From Chloroflexota bacterium (GTDB lineage Bacteria > Chloroflexota > Ktedonobacteria > Ktedonobacterales > Ktedonobacteraceae): a stretch of DNA of 6,427 nucleotides. The stretch is taken from assembly GCA_027316975.1 (NCBI GenBank), contig DAHVFL010000285.1, positions 1-6,427 on the forward strand. The letters run 5' to 3'. The notes beneath the pieces were generated by a model. It saw only the letters and a list, made by a program, of their open reading frames with translations. It was not told the DNA's origin and did no database searches. The position numbers were made by a program, and so were the translations under genes. This document shows, one piece after another, positions 1 to 5,838 of this stretch. Each line of letters opens with the position of its first letter. Within the stretch, counting starts at the first letter, position 1.

Positions 1-73
1 GAATCCGGGCGAATCACGCCACCACGAGGACAAGCACAAGGCCCCCACCCTTCCCCACGTCCTCCCCTTGTCC
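1..73. other. Left-edge non-coding stretch
   Basis: No reading frame here shows a start with a ribosome binding site. The stretch is cytosine-rich on the plus strand and ends in a CCCTACAGG motif. A CCCCTACAG motif also occurs next to the hairpin repeats at 889-897, so this may be the edge of another diverged repeat copy. It lies just downstream of the minus-strand gene that stops at 74. I see no clear terminator with a T-run. Confidence 0.4.
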
Positions 74-415
74 CTACAGGACGGGCAACGCGCATTGCTG
101 CATTTGGTCGGCAAAGATCATCAGGGCGCGTCTCGGGTGGCCCAGGGCGACCGTAAAGGTCCCCGCCCTTACAATGATTACGATGAGGGGGCGGGTGGGG
201 GGCGGGTGGTTGCGATGGTGTCGGATGTTGCGGGGTTGCAGGAAGGCGTGAAAGCCGTGCAGGGCGGACTGGATGGCGTGTTCGCTGGCTCCCCTGGCGC
301 GCATGAGTTCGCAGACGTGGTTGAGGATGTCCTGGCGCTGCTGGCGGGAAAGTTCCTGTCGTTCGCGGTCGATGGCGTTGAAGATGGCGTCGTCGGTGAG
401 GTTTTGGGTAGACAT
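74..415 (-). CDS. Small hypothetical protein, 113 aa, repeat-derived C-terminus
   Basis: I do not recognise this protein. The start is the ATG at 415, because AAAGGA (plus positions 424-429) sits 8 bases upstream and a strong promoter lies at 555-583. The same frame stays open to 949, but that extension crosses the promoter and the hairpin repeats and is rejected as coding. Residues 1-60 are polar and probably helical, with an E/R/Q-rich run at about 17-28. Residues 64-75 are rich in His, Arg and Pro. From about residue 82 onward the codons lie in or just beyond a copy of the GC-rich hairpin repeat (142-171), so the last 30 or so residues look like repeat sequence rather than an evolved domain. 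There is no signal peptide or membrane segment apart from a short hydrophobic run near 77-82. The stop is TAG. No function is assigned. The ribosome binding site and promoter favour a real gene, but its natural C-terminus is doubtful. Confidence 0.6.
   Translation of the reverse strand: MSTQNLTDDAIFNAIDRERQELSRQQRQDILNHVCELMRARGASEHAIQSALHGFHAFLQPRNIRHHRNHPPPTRPLIVIIVRAGTFTVALGHPRRALMIFADQMQQCALPVL
142..171. repeat. GC-rich hairpin repeat, copy 1
   Basis: GGGC-GACC (145-152), loop GTAAA (153-157), GGTC (158-161), a CCC bulge (162-164), then GCCC (165-168). This is the arrangement of the copy at 846-868, with a different closing pair. It lies inside the 3' end of the small minus-strand gene. 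Confidence 0.65.
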
Positions 416-554
416 GTGCGGGGTCCTTTCTGATGTTGAGAAGGGGATGGTTTCTGCGATGGATGCAGATGGGGTGTGAGATAAGGGGACTGGCGATTGG
501 GGAAGGTGATGACTACGGGGGACGATGATACGCGAGCAAGCAGGCTCTGATTTG

Positions 555-583
555 ATTATATATGGGAATGAGAGGAAATGCAA
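555..583 (-). promoter_or_regulatory. Sigma70-type promoter for the 113-aa gene
   Basis: On the minus strand there is a perfect -10 box TATAAT (plus positions 555-560), a 17-base spacer and a -35 box TTGCAT (578-583), which matches the first three bases of TTGACA. The predicted transcript starts near 548, leaving a leader of about 130 bases before the ATG at 415. Nothing else on the minus strand downstream could use it. Confidence 0.6.
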
Positions 584-691
584 GGTTTTTACAGGGTTTC
601 TGGGTTCCGCGACAATTGTGACAGGACGACCGCGAGAGGCGAGACGACCTTTGAGGAGTCGGGAAGCCCTCATTTCAACGACAAGCGGGGG

Positions 692-730
692 CCAGGGCGA
701 CCGCAAGGGTCGCCCGTACCATATACGGAT
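692..730. repeat. GC-rich hairpin repeat, copy 2, perfect stem
   Basis: GGGCGACC (695-702), loop GCAAG (703-707) and GGTCGCCC (708-715) form a perfect 8-bp stem. It is followed by GTACCATATACGG, the same tail that follows the stems of the copies at 5750-5800 and 5857-5900. It is one of a dispersed family in this window. Confidence 0.75.
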
Positions 731-824
731 CGGGGGCTGAGCGATTAATTGTTGGTGTAACCGTTGTATCGAATGCAGGATTGCATATGATTGGTGGCAA
801 TTGTGCAGTGGTGTGGTGGGGAGA

Positions 825-868
825 AAGGCGACCGCAAGGGTCCCAGGGCGACGCAAGCGTCCCCGCCC
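825..868. repeat. GC-rich hairpin repeat, copy 3, double
   Basis: There are two hairpins in tandem. The first is GACC (830-833), loop GCAAG, GGTC (839-842). The second is GGGC-GACG (846-853), loop CAAG (854-857), CGTC (858-861), a CCC bulge and GCCC (865-868). They lie about 50-90 bases past the stop of the endonuclease gene. On the minus strand the first hairpin is followed by GCCTTTCTCC, so it could act as a weak intrinsic terminator for the restriction-modification operon, though there is no real T-run. Confidence 0.6.
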
Positions 869-915
869 GGCATCCACACTGCCCCCGCCCCTACAGAATT
901 GATACCCAATAGATA

Positions 916-2598
916 TTAGACTTGAGAGCCACCAAATGTACTCACCCATTGCTCGAAAGTTTTTGAGTACGCTTTATACCATGCCGGACCATGTGGATAT
1001 GTCTCTTGAAGTTGCAAGATGTTATCAAATAGCAATCGAATATCTGCAATAGTTATGCTATGCATCTTTATATGCTCTAATAATTGGAGTACTTGCTTAA
1101 GTTCCAGAGCTATGACAGGGGTAGGGGTTGGTTTCTCAAAGTTTTTCCAGTAGGAAGCTTTATAAAACGCATCTACTGTATTAGGATCAAGCTTCTTTGC
1201 TATAAAGAGACCATATACTGGCTTGTCGTGGCTTTCCTCGATTACTTTGAAGACATGTCGTGTAACAGGTTCACCTTCTGCAGCAAACTGACGACTTCCA
1301 CTCATTAACGTCATTTCGCAGACAAGTTTGAAATCTTCATACGTGAAAGTCAAATCGGCTGCACCACCGCGCGCATGGTGAACAGGATGAATATCATCAT
1401 CGATTTTAAAGCCACGCGTTGAACTGATTGGCCCAACCAGGGCATTTATTGCGAGAAATAATCGCCAGATAGCCCACTCAAAATAGGCTGGCGCGTAAAT
1501 TTCGCGGCCAATCAAGCTGCTATCTCTAATATTTTCCAGGTATTCCTCAATATCTCCTAGCGCAGATTGTGAGCGCTGAGCATAGTAGAATTGTATCTCG
1601 CGCAATTCACGCAATTGCTCTCGTAGCTTTTTTTCGTATCCTTGCAAAGTAAGCAATGTCTCCTTTGCAGGATGGCCTGGTAGCGTGAGAGTTTTACCTA
1701 CTTGTTCTGCAAGTTCGATAATTCGATGTTCAAGCATTGCAATTTCCTTTAGCAGAAATTGTTGATTATCAGTTGGCAGAGACGGAGATTCAGGGTTGTA
1801 GAACACATCAAGGTAGTTGCTATTAGCAATGAGCGTTGGGTTATCTGTCAGAATAGTCTGAATGAATAGCAAACGCGCTTCTGAGATAGCCAGTTTGTTC
1901 CCGCGCAATGTTAGCAGACCAGACATGAACGCATAGCGGCTATTGCTATCAGCATAATCCATTAACGTGTCTCGTTGCAGTCCCAATCCATTAGCAACTT
2001 CCTTCATTCGCTCAAAAGCAAACCTGGTTTTGGCAACTTTACCTGAAACAGAATCATAGGTAGTGCGAAATGCTTTAATATTTGAGAAAGCAGCCTCGAA
2101 AGCTGCATCATCTTCTGTACTCAAGCTGATTACATAGAGACCGATCTCAAACTTGGTAAGTCCGATAAGTTGCTCGTCATACGCTCGCTTGAGAAAGCGT
2201 AGAAGTAAGCGAAAAGGGCGCAATTGAAATCCTGAGACTGGTTCTAAGGGAGAGGGAATTTGATACTTTAACAATTGCCGCAGAAAGATATTCTCCTCAA
2301 GATTGGAATGCTCGATGAGTAGCGTCCCCACCGGGGTTATATCCCACGCTTTGCCGCGTGACCAATCTGTGACAAACCCCAACTGCTTAAAGGTGCTGGC
2401 AAATTTTCTTCCACCATCATCGCCCTCTACCGCTCGTTCAGAGTCCACCAGTCCGGCCATGACCAACTCATTGAGAAATTCCTGCTGCTCTTCTCCTCTG
2501 AAAGGCCGCCCGCTCATTTTCGCTCTGAAAAGCTGTAGAGCCTCTCTTAGCCGGTATGGGTTGCGAACCGTTGTATTCCCGATGTTCCAGGTTTTCAT
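916..2598 (-). CDS. AlwI/PleI/N.BstNBI-family restriction endonuclease
   Basis: This 560-aa protein is a likely type IIS restriction (or nicking) endonuclease of Pfam family RE_AlwI, whose members recognise short asymmetric sites such as GGATC or GAGTC and cut a few bases away. The N-terminus has the family signature WNIGNTTVRNPYR (residues 4-16), followed by a recognition region to about 250 with FLRQLLKYQIPSP (105-117). Residues 280-345 are Leu/Glu/Arg-rich and look like a helical linker or coiled coil. The C-terminal nuclease domain shows E374, then D415, E428 and E441, spaced 13 and 13. From memory, Nt.BspD6I uses E418, D456, E469 and E482 with the same 13/13 spacing, so catalysis looks intact. 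The ATG at 2598 has AAAGGT 11 bases upstream and directly precedes the signature. It is the last gene of the operon, 30 bases after the second methyltransferase. Whether it cuts both strands or one cannot be told from sequence. The family call is strong; the site is inferred. Confidence 0.88.
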   Translation of the reverse strand: MKTWNIGNTTVRNPYRLREALQLFRAKMSGRPFRGEEQQEFLNELVMAGLVDSERAVEGDDGGRKFASTFKQLGFVTDWSRGKAWDITPVGTLLIEHSNLEENIFLRQLLKYQIPSPLEPVSGFQLRPFRLLLRFLKRAYDEQLIGLTKFEIGLYVISLSTEDDAAFEAAFSNIKAFRTTYDSVSGKVAKTRFAFERMKEVANGLGLQRDTLMDYADSNSRYAFMSGLLTLRGNKLAISEARLLFIQTILTDNPTLIANSNYLDVFYNPESPSLPTDNQQFLLKEIAMLEHRIIELAEQVGKTLTLPGHPAKETLLTLQGYEKKLREQLRELREIQFYYAQRSQSALGDIEEYLENIRDSSLIGREIYAPAYFEWAIWRLFLAINALVGPISSTRGFKIDDDIHPVHHARGGAADLTFTYEDFKLVCEMTLMSGSRQFAAEGEPVTRHVFKVIEESHDKPVYGLFIAKKLDPNTVDAFYKASYWKNFEKPTPTPVIALELKQVLQLLEHIKMHSITIADIRLLFDNILQLQETYPHGPAWYKAYSKTFEQWVSTFGGSQV

Positions 2599-2628
2599 CG
2601 GCAGCTGCTACCTTTTCTATATTATTGG

Positions 2629-3663
2629 CTAATATGCCACAAACAAATATTCCTGTACCGCGTTATTTTGATTGCCTACTTTGTGTGAATGTGTACCAAA
2701 TGAGTATCTGTGTTCGATATCATGGACTTCAACAGTATTCTTAATGGATTTGAGCATTTCGGTTAATTCTTCGCGTTTGGGCAACGAATTGGAAGAGTAT
2801 GAGACTACAAGGATACTGTTGGAGAACTGCCGAAAGAGTTGCTCGAATGCGCCGTAGACCTGGGTGCGCGAATCGAAGGGAGTATAATACTTGCGCAGCT
2901 TTTTTGTCTTCGTCTGATGCAGGATTTCGACGCCCTGCCAGTAGCAGCTAAGTCCTTCCAGAAAGTGGTAGCGGCGCAGATAATCATTATCAGAGAGGGG
3001 AGTATAGTAGGGTGGGTCTAAATATACCAGGTCGGGAGAAACGTCCAGACTAAAAACATCCTGGTTGAGCGCGAGATTTTTCTGGCCGTTATCGAATACA
3101 GCATCATTCAAAAGCTTGATGGCTGCAAGCAACTGATCTCTCAACGAAAGTTGAAGATCTTTTCTGCCATCATCATAACGATGACCGACATACGTAAATA
3201 CCCCGCGTGGTCGCCGCTTGATACAGGCTCGATTAAGAGCAGAAATAGCCAGCGAGCGTTTATAGGGTGAAGCCAATTGTTGGATATTCGCCACTGTGTT
3301 CTCAAGAAAGAAATTGTCTTCATCTGAATAATAGATATTTTCAAAAGTCTGTTGAATGAAATTACCTCGATGCGCATTTGGTTCAAGCAGCAGCATCACG
3401 TCGTCTTCTGAAAGTCGCTCATCAGCATTTGCCACCAGGGCATTGACCATATGATAAGAATATTTCAAGAAATCGTTGGCAATGACGGTTTTCCCCTGCC
3501 CCTTAAACATATAGCTAACGCATCCACTACCACTGAACGCATCCACTACCGTTGTAAAAGGAAGATGCTTTATCGCGTCCCAGATGGCAGGAAGTATTCC
3601 CTGCTTGCTTCCCATAAAGCGGGTTGGTGGGTAGTCTGGCGGTATGTCGAATAATGTCCGCAT
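2629..3663 (-). CDS. D12-class adenine-specific DNA methyltransferase (COG3392-like)
   Basis: This 344-aa enzyme transfers a methyl group from S-adenosylmethionine to adenine N6 in DNA. Motifs appear in the alpha-class order: RFMGSK (15-20, motif X), DAFSGSG (41-47, AdoMet-binding motif I), NDFLKYSY (63-70), and the catalytic VYLDPPYY (213-220, motif IV). VVSYSSNSLP (286-295) and a C-terminal block from HRYSFGTH (318-325) to EYLFV (338-342) are typical of COG3392. Its N-terminal MGSK form differs from the FLKWVGGK form of its Dam-like neighbour, so the two probably methylate different strands or sequences of one asymmetric site. The ATG at 3663 is chosen because AGAGGTG lies 8 bases upstream and motif X begins soon after; the next ATG (3615) would cut into motif X. 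The first 94 bases overlap the upstream gene in another frame, suggesting translational coupling. It ends TAG, 30 bases before the endonuclease. Specificity is not readable directly. Confidence 0.9.
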   Translation of the reverse strand: MRTLFDIPPDYPPTRFMGSKQGILPAIWDAIKHLPFTTVVDAFSGSGCVSYMFKGQGKTVIANDFLKYSYHMVNALVANADERLSEDDVMLLLEPNAHRGNFIQQTFENIYYSDEDNFFLENTVANIQQLASPYKRSLAISALNRACIKRRPRGVFTYVGHRYDDGRKDLQLSLRDQLLAAIKLLNDAVFDNGQKNLALNQDVFSLDVSPDLVYLDPPYYTPLSDNDYLRRYHFLEGLSCYWQGVEILHQTKTKKLRKYYTPFDSRTQVYGAFEQLFRQFSNSILVVSYSSNSLPKREELTEMLKSIKNTVEVHDIEHRYSFGTHSHKVGNQNNAVQEYLFVAY

Positions 3664-4472
3664 ACGATAAGCACCTCTTTCACTTCGCCCCGTTTGTTTG
3701 GGTCCTTATTAATATTGCGCCTGGCCGCCACCTCAACAATTTTGCAATCCCTATAAATGTCCAGAATGAAATCACAATACGAATTGCTCGCCAGTACACT
3801 GCAATCCTGTTGTGCTAATTTCTTTACTGCATGTGCCAGCAGGCGTTGGTCTTCTATATAAAAGAACTCGGTAGTGTAGCGTTTGAAGTCAGAAAATTTA
3901 GAAATAGGATGGTAGGGCGGATCAAGATAGACAAGATCGCCGGGCTGTGCATAATGGTCGAGCGTTTCTTGATAGCCTGCGCAATGTAATTCTACGTTGC
4001 GCAGAGCATAGCTGGCAGCCCTCAGTCGTTCGGTATCACAGATGATGGGATTGGTATATCTTCCAAATGGGACATTAAATTGTCCCTGCTTATTCACACG
4101 ATACAATCCGTTAAAGCATGTTCTATTAAGATAAAGTAGACGGGCAGCACGTAAAACCGCGTCTTGTGGCACCTCTGCGCGTAATGAATAATAAAACTCC
4201 TCAGAGTAGGAGTACGTACTCAATACTGTTATGAGGTCCTCTACTCTGTCGCGTACAACCGTATAACAATTGATGAGTTCCGGGTTAGAGTCGGCCAGTA
4301 CAGCCCTTGTGGGCTGCAACGCGAAAAATAATGCACCTCCACCAACAAATGGCTCGACATAGGTGTTAAAGCGGGCAGGAACGTAATGCAGTAAAGCCGG
4401 AAGTAGCTGCGTTTTCCCACCTACCCATTTGAGGAAAGGCGACGCATTTCTTGTTGGGTATGCAATAGCCAT
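3570..4472 (-). CDS. Dam-like adenine-specific DNA methyltransferase (D12 class)
   Basis: This 300-aa protein of the Dam/DpnM family methylates adenine N6. Visible motifs are FLKWVGGK (13-20), YVEPFVGGGALF (38-49, AdoMet site), the target-recognition hairpin from LYLNR (113-117) through NGLYR (121-125) to FNVPFGRY (132-139), and the catalytic LDPPYHP (183-189). K15, N121, L123, R125, P135 and Y139 align with E. coli Dam K9, N120, L122, R124, P134 and Y138, which act in GATC recognition, so a GATC-containing target is likely. I chose the ATG at 4472, which has GAAAGA 9 bases upstream and gives a normal Dam N-terminus. A TTG at 4538 would add 22 residues, but it sits at the promoter. The family's usual end is near residue 274; the last 26 residues are a tail encoded in the overlap with the next gene. 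It is the first gene of the operon, consistent with methylation before restriction. Confidence 0.92.
   Translation of the reverse strand: MAIAYPTRNASPFLKWVGGKTQLLPALLHYVPARFNTYVEPFVGGGALFFALQPTRAVLADSNPELINCYTVVRDRVEDLITVLSTYSYSEEFYYSLRAEVPQDAVLRAARLLYLNRTCFNGLYRVNKQGQFNVPFGRYTNPIICDTERLRAASYALRNVELHCAGYQETLDHYAQPGDLVYLDPPYHPISKFSDFKRYTTEFFYIEDQRLLAHAVKKLAQQDCSVLASNSYCDFILDIYRDCKIVEVAARRNINKDPNKRGEVKEVLIVCGHYSTYRQTTHQPALWEASREYFLPSGTR
3672..3678 (-). promoter_or_regulatory. Strong ribosome binding site inside the upstream gene
   Basis: On the minus strand AGAGGTG ends 8 bases before the ATG at 3663, within the coding region of the Dam-like gene. It fixes the start of the second methyltransferase despite the long overlap. 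Confidence 0.7.
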
Positions 4473-4540
4473 GGTTGAGTATCTTTCAGAAATAGATTGC
4501 TTAGTTAGCATTGTACATGTAAACAGGCCATCTGGCAATA

Positions 4541-4551
4541 ATTATATACCA
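4541..4551 (-). promoter_or_regulatory. Likely extended -10 promoter of the R-M operon
   Basis: On the minus strand the sequence reads TGGTATATAAT. It can be taken as an extended -10 (TGG then TATATA, plus positions 4543-4548) or as a perfect TATAAT (4541-4546). No convincing -35 box lies 17-18 bases upstream, which fits an extended -10 promoter or one that needs an activator. The leader would be about 60 bases. It contains the 8-bp palindrome TACATGTA (4514-4521), a possible operator. Confidence 0.5.
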
Positions 4552-4582
4552 AATGTTCTATTCTTCCTACATATATCTTAAC

Positions 4583-4605
4583 GTGCTACAGAAAGTTAGT
4601 AGCAC
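4583..4605. repeat. 7-bp inverted repeat upstream of the R-M promoter
   Basis: GTGCTAC (4583-4589) and GTAGCAC (4599-4605) are perfect inverted arms around a 9-base centre. They lie about 40 bases upstream of the -10 element, at or above the -35 position, where an activator or repressor could bind. There is no T-run, so it is not an obvious terminator. Confidence 0.35.
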
Positions 4606-4797
4606 ATTCGCTGCGAGAGGTGAGGCGATTTCTTTTGCAGATGAGGGTGATGGTGAGGGGGAATATGAGGTGTTGAGCGCGCAGGCGGAACGGAAACTAG
4701 CTGCTGAGTATTCCAGCGGGCTGGCTTTTGTGCTGTTCATTTGGGGGCGGTGTGAGTAATAAGGAATAACCAAAGATGCCCTGTCAGTCCCCTTAGC

Positions 4798-4827
4798 TTG
4801 TCTCTCGGCGCTTTCATCGTCTATAAT
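4798..4827 (+). promoter_or_regulatory. Sigma70-type promoter for the DUF402 operon
   Basis: There is a -35 box TTGTCT (4798-4803, four of six matches to TTGACA), an 18-base spacer and a perfect -10 TATAAT (4822-4827). Transcription would begin near 4834, giving a leader of about 36 bases to the ATG at 4870, with GAAAGG (4855-4860) as ribosome binding site. Confidence 0.6.
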
Positions 4828-4869
4828 CGTCATAGGCCTGGCTGGTTGAATACTGAAAGGTTTTAATGT

Positions 4870-5466
4870 ATGTTGGTTCAAGCGGATATATATAAGATGC
4901 TGGTCAATGGGGATGCGTGGGGGGAGTGGAGCGGCTACCAGTTGCCGGTAAGCGACCAGTATGTCACGATCTGGGCGCCGCGTGGCACGAAGCGGCACTG
5001 GAAACCGCACAAGTGGAAGCCTGATTTCTTTTTTTCGGAAAAGCATTCGCTGTCGTACTTCTGGCCGGGCGCGTGGTATACCATTCATATTGGCTACTTT
5101 GAGGACGGTTCCTTCTCTGACGGGTATTGCGATATCATCCTGCCGACGCCGGATTACAGCGGCACGTCACGCGAACTTGTGTATACCGACCTGTATATCG
5201 ATGCAGTTATACGCGAGGATGGCAGCGTTTACACGAAAGACCAGGCCGTTTTTGATCGCGCTGCCCTGCGCTTTCCTATCGTGGAAGAATCGCGCCAGAA
5301 GGCCTTTGAAGCGTTGGAGTGGGTGGAGGAACACGCAAGACACTGGAGCGGGCCGTTCGCTATCATACCGCGCCACCTGCCGCGCACCGATTGGGAGAAG
5401 CTTAGCCCTGAAAAGATCCGGGCGGAAATGCGCGCCGCAGTGGCCGGTAATCAGGAAGCGCGATGA
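4870..5466 (+). CDS. DUF402 / FomD-like nucleotide phosphatase family protein
   Basis: This 198-aa protein resembles the DUF402 (FomD/Ntdp) fold. Characterised members are metal-dependent hydrolases of nucleoside di- or triphosphates or, for FomD, of a CMP-phosphonate. Family-like elements include FWPGAWYTIHIGY (64-76), GYCDIILP (85-92), and the signature YTDLYIDAVIREDGSV (105-120), in which D107 and D111 match the YxDxxxD metal-binding pattern. D124 sits where members usually have a D-E-D-E-F-like run, here reduced to KDQAVF, so the site is divergent. An unusual N-terminal 55 residues are rich in Trp, Lys and His. There is no signal peptide, so it is probably cytoplasmic. The ATG at 4870 has GAAAGG 9 bases upstream. 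Base composition (about 65% GC in a sampled 60 bases) matches the flanks rather than the R-M cassette. Its stop overlaps the next start. Substrate is unknown; the family call is from motif memory. Confidence 0.72.
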   Translation: MLVQADIYKMLVNGDAWGEWSGYQLPVSDQYVTIWAPRGTKRHWKPHKWKPDFFFSEKHSLSYFWPGAWYTIHIGYFEDGSFSDGYCDIILPTPDYSGTSRELVYTDLYIDAVIREDGSVYTKDQAVFDRAALRFPIVEESRQKAFEALEWVEEHARHWSGPFAIIPRHLPRTDWEKLSPEKIRAEMRAAVAGNQEAR

Positions 5467-5714
5467 TACCCGAAACCTTGCACATTCAGCTTGTCCACTA
5501 TGGCATCACCGTCACGGACGAGGTCGCGCTGCGCGAAGCATTGGAGGAGCGCGTCGAGACCTATACCCTCTTCAAACTGGCTCCCTGGCCTGCGCGCCGC
5601 TGGAAATGTCGCTACCGTTTGATGTTGCGCGACGATATGTACGACGCGCAGAGCGCCGCCGAAGCTTACGCGCTGGGCTTGCTGGCGGCGTTGACGGCAC
5701 CGCCTTCTGCGTAG
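5463..5714 (+). CDS. Small hypothetical protein (83 aa) coupled to the DUF402 gene
   Basis: I do not recognise this protein. Its ATG overlaps the stop of the DUF402 gene as ATGA (5463-5466), with AGGAAG (5453-5458) just upstream, so the two are almost certainly co-transcribed and translationally coupled. It is mixed alpha/beta in character: a short hydrophobic strand (6-12), an acidic helix (18-33), a basic stretch with Trp and Arg (42-52) and an Ala/Leu-rich C-terminal helix (62-78). No transmembrane segment or cysteine cluster is evident. Its codon use is GC-rich like its partner. The coupling suggests a partner or accessory role with the phosphatase-like protein, but this is inference only. 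It ends 17 bases before the repeat cluster begins. Confidence 0.65.
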   Translation: MIPETLHIQLVHYGITVTDEVALREALEERVETYTLFKLAPWPARRWKCRYRLMLRDDMYDAQSAAEAYALGLLAALTAPPSA

Positions 5715-5730
5715 GAAGGCGCGTTTAGCC

Positions 5731-5838
5731 GGGCGGGGCAACGGGACCAGGGCGGGGGGGCCGCGAGAGCGGCGAAGCCCCGCCCGTACCCTGTACGGAC
5801 GCGGGACAGTTCAGAACAATTCACGGTACACGATTACT
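5731..5838. repeat. Hairpin-repeat unit A, with nested stem
   Basis: This unit opens with a GC-rich leader that recurs in unit B. The outer arms GGGCGGGG (5750-5757) and CCCCGCCC (5778-5785) enclose an inner hairpin GCCGC-GAGA-GCGGC (5760-5773). They are followed by CCGTACCCTGTACGG, itself a 6-bp hairpin with a CCT loop, and then by a tail containing ACAGTTCAGAACAATTCACG. Confidence 0.75.

Larger units (their letters stand above)
416..915. other. Intergenic region with promoter and hairpin repeats
   Basis: This 500-base stretch holds the 5' leader (about 130 bases) and promoter of the gene at 74-415, a hairpin repeat at 692-730, and a double hairpin repeat at 825-868. It also contains the 3' flank of the endonuclease gene. 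Open frames on both strands run through repeats and have no credible start sites. The left edge of the AT-rich restriction-modification cassette falls at about 890-915, straight after a repeat. Confidence 0.6.
4473..4869. other. Divergent intergenic region between the R-M operon and the DUF402 operon
   Basis: This stretch contains the restriction-modification promoter (near 4541-4551), a 7-bp inverted repeat (4583-4605) and the promoter of the plus-strand pair (4798-4827). Positions 4610-4760 hold open frames on both strands, but none has a good ribosome binding site or a recognisable domain, and their translations are compositionally simple. I see no gene there. The right edge of the AT-rich cassette lies near 4610. 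Confidence 0.55.

Noticed and set aside
68..433. Plus-strand open frame of 121 codons over the small gene
   Set aside because: It is antisense to a better-supported minus-strand gene, has no clear ribosome binding site, and its Gly/Val-rich translation is what the reverse of high-GC coding DNA gives.
416..949. The minus-strand frame of the 113-aa gene stays open upstream to 949 (291 codons in all)
   Set aside because: The upstream part crosses the promoter, the hairpin repeats and the end of the endonuclease gene, and its composition is not protein-like. The ATG at 415 has a good ribosome binding site.
916..4472. Avoidance of GGATC or GAGTC within the R-M genes
   Set aside because: Both motifs occur inside the cassette (GGATC near 1184 and 3919, GAGTC near 2441 and 4285), so no depletion signal helps to fix the target.
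4473..4538. TTG start at 4538 extending the Dam-like protein by 22 residues
   Set aside because: It would overlap the -10 region and lacks a ribosome binding site. The ATG at 4472 has GAAAGA at good spacing and gives the usual family N-terminus.
4553..4759. 68-codon plus-strand frame, and a 173-codon minus-strand frame covering 4567-5088
   Set aside because: The two lie on opposite strands and neither has a good ribosome binding site or a recognisable domain. The longer one overlaps the DUF402 gene antisense.
4961..5728. 255-codon plus-strand frame over the DUF402 pair
   Set aside because: It is an out-of-frame shadow of two better-supported GC-rich genes, Arg/Ala/Ser-rich and without a sensible start.
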